64,000 nt of DNA from Haloarcula mannanilytica. GTDB taxonomy: Archaea; Halobacteriota; Halobacteria; Halobacteriales; Haloarculaceae. Where the stretch lies: NCBI RefSeq assembly GCF_005406125.1, contig NZ_BIXZ01000001.1, positions 372,001 through 436,000 of the forward strand, given 5' to 3'. The notes beneath the pieces are model-generated. The model was not told the DNA's origin, made no database searches, and worked only from the letters and a program-made list of their open reading frames with translations. Both the position numbers and the translations under genes were made by a program. This document shows positions 8,710-16,838 of this stretch, in pieces; within the stretch, counting starts at the first letter, position 1, and each line of letters opens with the position of its first letter.

Positions 8710-9042
8710 ATGACCGAGTATACGGTAACGTTCGTGGGGACGGGTGAGGAGATCACCGTCTCCGAGAAGGAGACGATCCTCTCGCGATGTATCGAGGAGG
8801 GTATCGCACAGGAGTACTCCTGTCGCGTAGGGATGTGCCTGGCCTGCTCGGCTGAAATCATCGAGGGGTCGGTCACCCAGCCCGCCGCGCGTGGACTGAC
8901 CGACCGGGAGCGGGAGAACTACGCGCTGACCTGCATGGCGCGACCGCAGTCGGACCTGAAACTCGACCGCGGGAAGTACCCGCCCAGTATCGAAGGGGAA
9001 GCCGGCCCGGAAGACGGCGACCCCACACCTGCGGACGATTAG
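8710..9042 (+). CDS. 2Fe-2S plant-type ferredoxin
   Basis: Ferredoxin of 110 residues. The cluster loop CRVGMCLACSAE provides three cysteines, and a fourth lies in LTCMARP after the usual 30-residue gap. The acidic C-terminal tail (PEDGDPTPADD) is a halophilic trait. It lacks the large N-terminal insertion of the major halobacterial ferredoxin, so it is a minor paralogue. It is divergent from a geranylgeranyl reductase, making electron transfer to that enzyme plausible but unproven. ATG 8710 is chosen over 8683 because it fits the family N-terminus (MTEYTVTFVGTGEE). Confidence 0.88.
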   Translation: MTEYTVTFVGTGEEITVSEKETILSRCIEEGIAQEYSCRVGMCLACSAEIIEGSVTQPAARGLTDRERENYALTCMARPQSDLKLDRGKYPPSIEGEAGPEDGDPTPADD

Positions 9043-9238
9043 TAGGCACTGAATACTGCTAACAATTGTCCTGCTAGAAGGTCTCTAAACACCTTTAACA
9101 TGGGGGCTCGGATACGGCCCGGTATAGAGCGGTGAAACCGCGAATGAAGGACAGGTCATATAAGCAAGTGGCCCCTATAGCGTAGTGACTACAGCGTCAG
9201 CGGACGGCCTTCGACGACTGACACACGCTTCCCCAACC

Positions 9239-9841
9239 ATGACCAGCCGCGTATACAGACTTCACTCGACACTTGAACTGCCACTAGAAGACGCCTACGA
9301 TTTCTTCGAGGACCCGGACCTCCCCCCCGAAATCGCTGACATCGACATCACCCGTCGAAACAATACGCTCATCGTCAGCGCCGTCGCCAAGGACGACTCT
9401 ATGAGCAAGTACACTCCGACGGCCCAGCTCAAGGCCAGCGTCACGGAGAACCGGGTGTACGAGGAGGACCCCGACGAGATGGGGCCGCCCGGGGCCGCGA
9501 GTACCGGGAGCTCGGGCGGCGGCCCGCAGTGGGGCGCGCTCGAAGAGGAAGAGGAGGAGATCGAGTCGGAACTCGTCGAGTACGCCTGTTTCAAGGGCGA
9601 CCGCGAGACGGTGCTTCAGAACACCGCGCTCCAGTACGCGATGTTTGAGGTCCTGTGTGACGTAGCGAAAGTCGCGGAGAAGGGCACGCTAACCGCGATT
9701 GCGGCGGTCGACGAGGAACTCGAAGCCGTCCGCATCGTCGACGGGGAGGAGCGGCCCGCGGCGATCAACGTCGCAGAAGAACCCCGCGACGGGGACGAAG
9801 AAGAGGGCGTCAACTGGCGCGACAACGAGTTCATCTCGTAA
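9239..9841 (+). CDS. Haloarchaeal protein of unknown function (possibly DUF7110)
   Basis: Strongly acidic protein of 200 residues. The first half reads RVYRLHSTLELPLEDAYDFFEDPDLPP, then a linker rich in Gly/Ser (STGSSGGGPQ) and a run of glutamates (EEEEEEIESE). The second half has an alpha-helical stretch LQNTALQYAMFEVLCDVAKVAEKGTL. I recall this as a haloarchaea-only family (DUF7110 from memory). A TATA-like ATATAAG at 9158-9164 would place the transcript start near 9185, where an in-frame GTG offers an 18-residue longer version; homology to the MTSRVYRLHS start favours 9239. Function unknown. Confidence 0.72.
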   Translation: MTSRVYRLHSTLELPLEDAYDFFEDPDLPPEIADIDITRRNNTLIVSAVAKDDSMSKYTPTAQLKASVTENRVYEEDPDEMGPPGAASTGSSGGGPQWGALEEEEEEIESELVEYACFKGDRETVLQNTALQYAMFEVLCDVAKVAEKGTLTAIAAVDEELEAVRIVDGEERPAAINVAEEPRDGDEEEGVNWRDNEFIS

Positions 9842-9917
9842 CGCTGTCTCCTCGAAGTCCGGTCACCTATTTTACTCCGTTCAGCCGGTGCTCTAGTGTC
9901 GTGGGGAACCCTGACTG

Positions 9918-10535
9918 TCATTCCACCGCGATACCCGAGAGGTCAGCGTCGGTAAACTGCGACGCGATTTCGAGTGTGAGGTTCGCTTCGATGTAGGCCG
10001 CGATCACGATGAGTACAGCGGCCGTGGCGAGTAGCCAGCCGGCCTCCCGGAGATCCTGTCCGGTGACCAGTTCAGTCGTACGCCCGCGGATGTACTGAAT
10101 CGTCTGCCACCCAAATCGGAGGCCGACGGCGGCGACGATGAGCAATGCTGGAATCTCGATGAGACCATGGGGAACGATGAGCGCGGCGACGACGACGGGC
10201 GAGACCTGCTTGAGTGCGATACCGACGACGGCCCCGATGACCAGTCCGTTCAAGACGAGCGACAGCACCGTCATGGTCCCGAGCGAGACGGCACCGAGTG
10301 CCATGACGAGCAACGCACCGAGATTGTTGATCGTCAGCGAGAGCGTGGTCAGTTCGACCGGCATAAAGGCGTTCTCGCCTGTCGTGCCCGGGTTCTGGAG
10401 CCATTCGGTGGGTATCTGACTGCCAAGCGCGTATCCGATTAGCACACTGAGACTCAGTATCAGCGCAGCGACGGGGACGTAGTACAAGAGCCAGCGGTGA
10501 AAGAGGCGGGCTGGAAGGCGAGGGCGGTCGTCCAT
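9918..10535 (-). CDS. SpoIIM-like (stage II sporulation protein M) membrane protein
   Basis: Integral membrane protein of 205 residues with about five or six hydrophobic segments, starting with WLLYYVPVAALILSLSVLIG. The family signature is visible in NNLGALLVMALGAVSLG and VVAALIVPHGLIEIPALLIVAA, where NN and PHG-xx-E are the conserved polar residues inside the membrane. SpoIIM relatives are widespread outside spore formers and are thought to act in membrane remodelling or protein export. ATG 10535 gives the natural start (MDDRPRLP). It is transcribed divergently from the PAPS-reductase-like gene. Confidence 0.8.
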   Translation of the reverse strand: MDDRPRLPARLFHRWLLYYVPVAALILSLSVLIGYALGSQIPTEWLQNPGTTGENAFMPVELTTLSLTINNLGALLVMALGAVSLGTMTVLSLVLNGLVIGAVVGIALKQVSPVVVAALIVPHGLIEIPALLIVAAVGLRFGWQTIQYIRGRTTELVTGQDLREAGWLLATAAVLIVIAAYIEANLTLEIASQFTDADLSGIAVE

Positions 10536-10670
10536 GGTAGACCCTTTGGACCGAACGCAAAAAACCCGGGTGACCAAGCGGGACTAAACGAGGCTACATT
10601 TGCCACCCCCTCACACACCTGTAGAAAATCCAAAAAGTACTTGACACTCGTAATTATATCTCATTACACT

Positions 10671-11648
10671 ATGTCCGAATCAGCAGAGTTCCCAGACTAT
10701 CTGGACGTTGATTACACTGACGGGGAAGGCGAAGACCCCGAGGAGTACCCGACTGTCAACCACAAGATCGAGAAGGCTATCGAGGTCACGAAGGCCGGCC
10801 TCGAACAGTACGAGAACCCGGTCGTGATGTGGACGGGCGGTAAGGACTCCACGCTGACGCTGTACTTCGTGAAAGAGGTCGCCGACCGCTTCGACCTCGA
10901 AGTCCCGCCGGTCGTCTTCATCGACCACTACCAGCACTTCGACGAGCTCATCGACTACGTCGAGCACTGGGCCGAAGAGTGGGACCTCGATGTCATCTGG
11001 GCGCGCAACGAAGATGTCGGCAACTACGTCGACGAGAACGGTCTCGAACCGGGCGACGACATCCCGATTGACGAACTCTCCGAGCACAATCAGCACCACG
11101 TGCGCAACATCCTCGAATACGAGGAGGACACGTTCCCGTTCCTGCTCGACACCTACGTCGGCAACCACCTCCTGAAGACGGTGGCGCTCAACGACGCTAT
11201 CGAGGAACACAACGTGGACGGCATCCTCTCGGGTATCCGCTGGGACGAGCAGGAGTCCCGTGCCGACGAGACGTTCTTCTCGCCGCGTCACGACCCCGAC
11301 ATCTACCCGCCCCACGACCGCATCCAGCCGATCCTCCAGTTCGCCGAACCCGACGTGTGGGAGGCCTTCTGGAACTTCGTCGTGCCGGACACCGTCGAGG
11401 GCTACCCCGAAGACGGCTACGTGCCACAGGGCCAGGACGACCTGCCCGAGGGCATCGAGAAGGAAGACGTGCCGGTCTCGCCGAAGTACTTCGCCGGGTT
11501 CCGCTCGCTCGGGAGCGAGGTCAGCACCGACAAGTCCGCCGAGGAGCCCGCCTGGCTGCAGGACATGGAGAACACGACCGAGCGCGCCGGCCGCGCCCAG
11601 GACAAAGAGGACCTGATGGAGCGCCTGCGCGACCTCGGCTACATGTAA
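10671..11648 (+). CDS. Phosphoadenosine phosphosulfate reductase family protein (PP-loop ATPase)
   Basis: Protein of 325 residues in the PAPS reductase/ATP sulfurylase-small-subunit superfamily. The PP-loop VMWTGGKDSTLTLY binds adenine nucleotide. GILSGIRWDEQESRADE and FSPRHDPDIYPPHDRIQPIL match the CysD/CysH region that contacts adenosine and arginine-bound sulphate. It probably takes part in sulphate assimilation or a related adenylation reaction. No CysN- or CysI-like partner is present, so the exact reaction is open. ATG 10671 is preferred over the frame's upstream GTG at 10497 because homology begins there. A run of seven T follows 29 bp after the stop. Confidence 0.85.
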   Translation: MSESAEFPDYLDVDYTDGEGEDPEEYPTVNHKIEKAIEVTKAGLEQYENPVVMWTGGKDSTLTLYFVKEVADRFDLEVPPVVFIDHYQHFDELIDYVEHWAEEWDLDVIWARNEDVGNYVDENGLEPGDDIPIDELSEHNQHHVRNILEYEEDTFPFLLDTYVGNHLLKTVALNDAIEEHNVDGILSGIRWDEQESRADETFFSPRHDPDIYPPHDRIQPILQFAEPDVWEAFWNFVVPDTVEGYPEDGYVPQGQDDLPEGIEKEDVPVSPKYFAGFRSLGSEVSTDKSAEEPAWLQDMENTTERAGRAQDKEDLMERLRDLGYM

Positions 11649-11676
11649 ACGGGCGGCAAATATCTCGCTGCGTCGC

Positions 11677-11683
11677 TTTTTTT
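11677..11683 (+). terminator. Poly-T terminator after the PAPS-reductase-like gene
   Basis: Seven consecutive T residues 29 bp after the stop codon. This is the typical archaeal intrinsic termination signal, which needs no hairpin. Confidence 0.55.
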
Positions 11684-12125
11684 ATAGTATCCCAGCAGCT
11701 CTGCCTGCGTCAGCAGGTGTATCGTATATGATAGGTCCGAGTGAGTTCTCGCAAAAATTGGGATGCTAAACTGTGACACGGCACTAAAACCGGAACTAAC
11801 TTTTGCCACTGAATGTTGAGACAGTATCACTTCGACACGAGTCGATGTATATGGGCCGGTCCCGGCTTCAGCACCTATGAGAACTACACAGTTCAATCTC
11901 GAAAAGCGTACATTTCTTCCAGTTTACACACAAGAACGGCTACACACGTCGACCATCAATGGTATTCAGGGCCTTGTTCACCGTTGATGAACGATGCAAT
12001 TATCCACTGTTCAGGCTTGCTCGAACCGTTATTAGGTCCGCTCTGGCCTGAAAATCAACAGTAGGAGAAGTATAGACAGTTGTCGAGAAAAGCTTTAGGT
12101 ACTGTCGAATACTACATGGAGGTGA
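11684..12125. other. Gene-poor, relatively AT-rich intergenic region
   Basis: About 440 bp with lower GC than its flanks. Short open frames exist on both strands (for example 11813-12064 plus), but none has recognisable motifs or haloarchaeal acidic composition. A small inverted repeat ACCAT-CA-ATGGT is present near 11953. I see no supported gene; it may be decayed sequence. Confidence 0.4.
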
Positions 12126-12239
12126 ATGAGTTCAGATCAGTACAACTGTCCGAACTGCGGGATGGAACTGAGTTATCAGACGACCAAGCACAACGGCTGT
12201 TCGAACTGCGGTTTCGTCCCGCCGCACAGCGCTGAGTAA
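12126..12239 (+). CDS. Small zinc-ribbon protein of 37 residues
   Basis: Short reading frame that starts ATG AGT TCA GAT and encodes two zinc knuckles, CPNCG and CSNCG, spaced by 15 residues, ending HSAE. The composition (two CxxCG pairs, few hydrophobics) matches the zinc-finger micro-proteins common in haloarchaea. Such proteins are often missed because of their size. It lies 119 bp upstream of the MFS gene on the same strand. The cysteine pattern makes chance unlikely. Function unknown, possibly nucleic-acid or protein binding. Confidence 0.75.
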   Translation: MSSDQYNCPNCGMELSYQTTKHNGCSNCGFVPPHSAE

Positions 12240-12358
12240 GCAGCGGATTGCCGAGTACGCCGACGCCACGTCCAGTTAGCAGTCACTATAAATTCTATCC
12301 GTGGATTGCAGTCCTCGGGTCCGACATCTATTTTTCTCGCCTCGCTGTATCGTCGGCC

Positions 12359-13549
12359 GTGACGGACCGCACAGAACGGGGGATTCTCGCCGGCGTCATC
12401 TTCGCCGTCCTGCTCGCACAGGTCCTGCTGTATCCGGGCGTCGATAGGCTGGTCCGGACGCTGGGGGCGACGACGGACCTGAACGCCAGCATGTGGTTCC
12501 TCGCGGCCGAGTTCGGGGCCTTCGTCGCCTTTGCCGGCGTCTGGGGCGCGCTCAGCGATGCGACCGGGCGACGCAAGCCGTTTATCATCGGCGGGGCGGC
12601 CACGAGCGCGGTGCTGTACGCCCTCCTCGCGTGGCTCCCCAGCGCTGTTTCGCTCCCGTTTGTCGGCGTTCTGGCCCTGCGAATCCTCCAGGGCGGGGCC
12701 ACGATTGCCGCGTTCTCGCTTTCGATGACGATGCTGATGGACCTCGGCGGTGGCCACGGGAAGAACATGGGGGCGGCGGGTATTGCAATCGGCAGCGGGA
12801 CGGCGCTGGGCGCACCGCTGGGCGGCCAGCTGTACGAAATCCAGACGGTTCTGCCGCTGTACGTGGCGAGCATACTCTCGCTCGTCGTCGCAGTAATCGC
12901 CCTCCTCGTGACCGACCGCGCGCCGTCTGACGACCGGTCGGGGCTGGCCGCGACCGTGGCCGGACTCAAGCGGCGACCGACGCTGGGCGTCCCGTACGCT
13001 TTCGGCTTCATCGACCGGCTCACCGCCGGCTTTTTTGCACTCGTCGGAACGCTGTATTTCAGGGAGACATTCGAACTGGGACCGGGCGAAACCGGCATCA
13101 TGCTGGCGCTGTTTTTCGCTCCTTTCGCTCTGTTGCAGTACCCCTTCGGCGTGCTCTCGGACCGAATCGGGCGCACGGTTCCAATCGTCGCCGGGTCGGT
13201 GCTGTACGGGCTCACCGTCATCGGCGTCGGACAGGCTCCCTCGGTCACTATCGCCGGCGCGGGGATGGTGCTGACTGGCGTCATCGGCGCGCTGATGGCT
13301 CCGGCGACGATGGCGCTCGTTTCGGACCTCGCGAGCGAGACGGAGCGCGGGACCGCCATGGCCGGGTTCAACATCTTCGGCAGCGTCGGCTTCCTCGCCG
13401 GCATCCTCGTCGGGGGGACAGTCGCGGGGGCCTTCGGCTACCCCGTCGCCTTCCTCGTTGCCGGTGGGACGGAAGTCGTTCTCGCAGTGCTCGCGCTGCC
13501 CGGACTGTTGCGGCTCGAAAAACCGACCGAAGACGCAGTGAGTAGCTGA
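12359..13549 (+). CDS. Major facilitator superfamily transporter
   Basis: Twelve-helix MFS carrier of 396 residues. GVWGALSDATGRRKPFI between helices 2 and 3 is the family's motif A, repeated in the second half as FGVLSDRIGRTVPI. LRILQGGATIAAFSLS is motif-B/C-like, resembling drug or sugar efflux carriers. The start chosen is GTG 12359 because an A/T box (ATCTATTTTT near 12326-12335) sits at leaderless distance; the frame is open back to 12248 but that stretch is not membrane-like. The substrate is not predictable. Its stop abuts the stop of the convergent acyl-CoA synthetase gene with no spacer. Confidence 0.88.
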   Translation: MTDRTERGILAGVIFAVLLAQVLLYPGVDRLVRTLGATTDLNASMWFLAAEFGAFVAFAGVWGALSDATGRRKPFIIGGAATSAVLYALLAWLPSAVSLPFVGVLALRILQGGATIAAFSLSMTMLMDLGGGHGKNMGAAGIAIGSGTALGAPLGGQLYEIQTVLPLYVASILSLVVAVIALLVTDRAPSDDRSGLAATVAGLKRRPTLGVPYAFGFIDRLTAGFFALVGTLYFRETFELGPGETGIMLALFFAPFALLQYPFGVLSDRIGRTVPIVAGSVLYGLTVIGVGQAPSVTIAGAGMVLTGVIGALMAPATMALVSDLASETERGTAMAGFNIFGSVGFLAGILVGGTVAGAFGYPVAFLVAGGTEVVLAVLALPGLLRLEKPTEDAVSS

Positions 13550-15577
13550 CTACGACGCCTCGCGGACCTCGTCCAATGCGTCGGGGTTCTCGATGCTGGA
13601 CATATCGCCCAGGTCCTCGCCGCGGTAGACGCCAGCGATGGCCCGACGGATGATTTTCCCGCTCTGTGTTTTGGGGAACTCGTCGACGAACAGCACCTCA
13701 CGGGGCCGGAACGGCTTGCCGAGTTCCTCGCCGACGGCGGCGCGGATGCCGTCCCGGAGGTCATCGGAGGGCTCGTAGCCGGGTTCGAGGACAGTGTAGA
13801 GAACGACGGCAGTGCCGGTGGTGTCGTCCGGCGCACCAACGGCGGCGGCCTGATTGACGGCTTCGTGTTCCATCGCCGCGCCCTCAACCTCCGCCGGGCC
13901 GACCTTCCGCCCGGCGACGTTGAGCACGTCGTCGGCCCGACCGTGGAGGAACCAGAGGCCGTCCTCGTCCTTTTGCGCCCAGTCGCCGTGGTCCCAGATG
14001 TCGTCCCAGGTCGACCAGTACTCTTCGAGGTAGCGTTCGTCGCCGCTCCACAGCGAGCGCGTCATCGACGGACAGGAGTCCCGGGCGACCAGATAACCGC
14101 GCTCGTGGGTGTCAGCAATCGAGTTTCCGTCCGAATCAACGATGTCGATATCCATCCCCAGGCCGGGGCCGCCGAGCGTGCACGGTTTGAGCGACTGAAT
14201 CGGCATCGGCATGAGAAAGCAGCCCATGATCTCGGTCCCGCCGGAGATGTTGATGATGGGACAGTCCCCGTTGCCGACGTTTTCATAGAACCACAGCCAA
14301 CTCTCGGGGTCCCAGGGTTCGCCGGTCGACCCGAGCAGTCGCAGGCTGGAGAGGTCGTGCCCCTCCAGCCACTCGTCGCCTTTCTTTCGCAGCGCCCGGA
14401 CGGCGGTCGGTGAGACGCCAAACGTAGTGAGGTCGTGGCGGTCGATCATCTTCCAGAAGCGGTCCGGCTCGGGATGGTCCGGCGCGCCCTCGTACATGAA
14501 CACGGTGCCGCCGAAGATGTGGTTCCCGAGCAGCGTCCAGGGACCCATCATCCAGCCGATGTCGCTCACCCAGAAGAAGCGGTCGCTGGGCTTGTGGTCG
14601 AAGCCGAAATAAATCTCCTTGGCGGCCTGCATGACCGCGCCCGCGTGGGTGTGGACGATGCCCTTCGGCTTCCCAGTCGTCCCGGAGGAGTACAGCAGCA
14701 TCGACTCCTGGTTGCTCGGGAGTTCCTTGGCGGCGTACTCGTCGTCGGCTGTTTCGATGGCGTCGTCCCACCACGAATCCTGGTCGGTCCACGAGATATC
14801 TGCGTCCGGGTCGTCAGCGGTTCCGAAGCGGTCGTAGACGACGGTGTGTTCGACCGGCGTCGTCCCGAGGTCTTCGCCGGCCTGTTCGATGGCCTCGTCG
14901 GCGCTGTCCTTGAGATGGACCTCGGAGCCGCGGCGGTAGAAGCCGTCGCCGGTGAACAGGACGGAACACTCCGCGTCGGCGATGCGGGTCGCCGTCGCGT
15001 CGACGCCGAACCCGGAGAAAATCGGCACGGCGATTGCGCCGACCTTGAGACAGCCGTACAGTATCGACGCGACCTCGGGGACCATCGGCATGTACAGGCC
15101 GACGGTGTCGCCGGTGTCGACGCCGACCGACTCCAGGTAGTTTGCCACTTTGCTGGCCTGGCGGTTCAGTTCGTGGTACGTGACCTCCCGCACGTCGCCG
15201 GGTTCACCCTCCCAGATGAGCGCTACTGTGTTCCGAGTGGGGCTGTCCCGCGCCGCGTGGCGGTCGAGAACATTGTGGGCGGCGTTGATGGTTCCCCCGG
15301 GGTACCAGTCGGTGAACTGCGGGCCGTCGCTAGTATTTCGGACCTCGTCGTACTCCTCGAAGAACTCGATGTCGAGGTACTCCGGGAGTACGTCCCAGAA
15401 CCACTCGACGCCGGATTCGGGTTCGTCTGGCACGTCGGTTGTCGTTCGCTCGATGAGTTCGTCGTAGTTGTCGATGTCATAGGTCTGCATGAACTCCCAG
15501 ACGTTCGTCGACTCGACGAACTCCTGGCTCGGTTCGTGGACGATGGTGTTGGTATCGGTGGGCTGTTGCTCGCTCAT
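13550..15577 (-). CDS. AMP-forming acyl-CoA synthetase (Acs/acetoacetyl-CoA-synthetase-like)
   Basis: ANL-superfamily ligase of 675 residues that activates a carboxylic acid with ATP and CoA. P-loop-like SSGTTGKPKGIVHTH, the hinge region LHGRADDVLNVAGRKVGPAEVE and the catalytic lysine in KTQSGKIIRRA are all present. The acyl-pocket motif reads ISGGTEIMGCF where true acetyl-CoA synthetases have WWQTETG, so acetate may not be the main substrate. Acetoacetyl-CoA synthetases have a similar SGGT stretch (from memory). The neighbour is a 3-hydroxybutyrate-dehydrogenase-like SDR, which would supply acetoacetate. ATG 15577 is used. A candidate operator lies 132 bp upstream. Confidence 0.88.
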   Translation of the reverse strand: MSEQQPTDTNTIVHEPSQEFVESTNVWEFMQTYDIDNYDELIERTTTDVPDEPESGVEWFWDVLPEYLDIEFFEEYDEVRNTSDGPQFTDWYPGGTINAAHNVLDRHAARDSPTRNTVALIWEGEPGDVREVTYHELNRQASKVANYLESVGVDTGDTVGLYMPMVPEVASILYGCLKVGAIAVPIFSGFGVDATATRIADAECSVLFTGDGFYRRGSEVHLKDSADEAIEQAGEDLGTTPVEHTVVYDRFGTADDPDADISWTDQDSWWDDAIETADDEYAAKELPSNQESMLLYSSGTTGKPKGIVHTHAGAVMQAAKEIYFGFDHKPSDRFFWVSDIGWMMGPWTLLGNHIFGGTVFMYEGAPDHPEPDRFWKMIDRHDLTTFGVSPTAVRALRKKGDEWLEGHDLSSLRLLGSTGEPWDPESWLWFYENVGNGDCPIINISGGTEIMGCFLMPMPIQSLKPCTLGGPGLGMDIDIVDSDGNSIADTHERGYLVARDSCPSMTRSLWSGDERYLEEYWSTWDDIWDHGDWAQKDEDGLWFLHGRADDVLNVAGRKVGPAEVEGAAMEHEAVNQAAAVGAPDDTTGTAVVLYTVLEPGYEPSDDLRDGIRAAVGEELGKPFRPREVLFVDEFPKTQSGKIIRRAIAGVYRGEDLGDMSSIENPDALDEVREAS

Positions 15578-15708
15578 AGGGCGTGTATCCTGTCGGGTGT
15601 TCGGAGGCCGGTACGACCACGTTCGGCGAATCGGCGTATGCTTTCCCTGTTCGGCCACCGCGGCAGCTCGGCCTCGCACAATATGTGTGGAGTGTTACTG
15701 CGGCTCAT

Positions 15709-15722
15709 GTTCACACGTAAAC
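15709..15722. promoter_or_regulatory. Candidate operator, site 1 (upstream of acyl-CoA synthetase)
   Basis: GTTCACACGTAAAC, imperfect dyad with half-sites GTTCAC and GTAAAC. It differs by one base from the reverse complement of site 3 at 16719. It lies 132 bp upstream of the acyl-CoA synthetase ATG and just past the SDR stop codon. The regulator that binds is inferred, not known. Confidence 0.55.
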
Positions 15723-15725
15723 TAC

Positions 15726-16595
15726 TCACTCGTAGGTCTTTGTCATTCCGCCGTCGAACAGCAGGTCGCCGCCGTTGAGATGGTCGGCGTGGCCGGAGAA
15801 CCCGAACACGAAGAGGTTCGCCACGTCGACGGGGTCCATCATCTCCTTGACGCGGGCCTGTCCCAGCATCACGTCGTCGATGACCTCGTCAACGCTGATA
15901 CCGCGCTGCTCGGCGGTATCGGGAATCTGGTCGACGACGAGCGGCGTCTTGACGTAGCCCGTGCTGATAGAGAACCCACGCAAGCCGTCGCCACCCTCGG
16001 CGGCGATAGACTGCGTCAGCCCCCGCAGGCCGAACTTCGAGACGTTGTAGGCCACCTTATCGGAGGTGACGTAATGGCCGTGGACCGACGCCATGTTCCC
16101 AATGGCACCCACCCCGTCGTCGGTCCCGCGGATGTGAGGGATGACCTGTTTTGAGAGCGCCAGCGGGGCGCGAAGCATTACGTCGTGCATCTGGTCGTAC
16201 TTCTCCATCGGGAAGTCCTCGATGGCGTCGATGTGCTGGAGGCCGGCGATGTTGGCGAGATACCGCACCGTGCCGTGGGACGCGGCCGTCTCGACGATGT
16301 GGTCGATGTCCGCGTCGCTGGCGAGGTCGCCGGCCACCGTCTCGACGGTCCCATCGAGGTCGAGGTCCGCTGCGGTCGTCTCGACCTCAGCGAGTCCGTC
16401 CTCGTCGATGTCCGTGGCGACGGCGGTCACCCCGTTTGCGGCCATCGCCAGCGCCGTCGCCCGGCCGATGCCCGACCCGCCGCCGGTCACCAAACAGACG
16501 GTGTCGTCGGTGTAGTGGTCGTCGTCGACGAACAGTATCGAGGACTCGTCGATGGGGGCGACTTCGAGCCGTTCGTGAGAGGTGCTGGATGCCAT
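15726..16595 (-). CDS. SDR-family dehydrogenase, 3-hydroxybutyrate dehydrogenase-like
   Basis: Classical short-chain dehydrogenase of 289 residues. The cofactor motif VTGGGSGIGRATA and the aspartate after strand 2 (ATDIDEDG) indicate NAD preference. NIAGLQHI is the structural NAG-like motif, and the catalytic set is Ser in GNMASVHGHYV, then Tyr and Lys in AYNVSKFG. The sequence from there (LRGLTQSIAAEGG, TGYVKTPLV) follows the 3-hydroxybutyrate dehydrogenase pattern, giving acetoacetate. It has a 45-residue N-terminal extension. It lies upstream of, and on the same strand as, the acyl-CoA synthetase, and diverges from the ABC operon. Confidence 0.85.
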   Translation of the reverse strand: MASSTSHERLEVAPIDESSILFVDDDHYTDDTVCLVTGGGSGIGRATALAMAANGVTAVATDIDEDGLAEVETTAADLDLDGTVETVAGDLASDADIDHIVETAASHGTVRYLANIAGLQHIDAIEDFPMEKYDQMHDVMLRAPLALSKQVIPHIRGTDDGVGAIGNMASVHGHYVTSDKVAYNVSKFGLRGLTQSIAAEGGDGLRGFSISTGYVKTPLVVDQIPDTAEQRGISVDEVIDDVMLGQARVKEMMDPVDVANLFVFGFSGHADHLNGGDLLFDGGMTKTYE

Positions 16596-16634
16596 TCAAT
16601 CACATGTTTTCTTGACACCGCCGAATAGGGGTGG

Positions 16635-16648
16635 GTTGACATGTATAC
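16635..16648. promoter_or_regulatory. Candidate operator, site 2 (SDR promoter)
   Basis: GTTGACATGTATAC, flanked by G and C that extend the dyad to 16 bp, around a perfect ACATGT centre. It is 40-53 bp upstream of the SDR start codon, almost the same distance as site 4 from the second binding-protein gene. It matches site 4 at 11 of 14 positions. Confidence 0.55.
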
Positions 16649-16718
16649 CCGACCGGCAGTGAGCGGGCATCGCAGTTCGGCTTGAGAGCCTTGATACGCA
16701 ACTCCGCCGACCCCCGTG

Positions 16719-16732
16719 GTTTACGTGTAAAC
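16719..16732. promoter_or_regulatory. Candidate operator, site 3 (upstream of ABC operon 1)
   Basis: GTTTACGTGTAAAC, with arms GTTTAC and GTAAAC around GT, extended to 7-bp arms by flanking G and C. It sits in the divergent gap between the SDR and the substrate-binding protein, 107 bp before the latter's ATG. Confidence 0.6.
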
Positions 16733-16838
16733 CTCCCGTTATTCCCTGGGTTGTGCGGTAGCCATACGCACCCCTGTGAACGCGGCACACGCTGTGGGCA
16801 GAGATGCCGGACGCCGCGTCCGGGACGGGGTGATACCT

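Noticed and set aside
11813-12064. 83-codon plus-strand frame in the AT-rich gap
   Set aside because: Low acidic content, no motif, and no start signal; composition unlike haloarchaeal proteins.
14435-15778. Long plus-strand frame of 447 codons opposite the acyl-CoA synthetase gene
   Set aside because: It is the antisense shadow of a gene with full ANL motifs. High GC leaves opposite frames open, and the translation has no family pattern.
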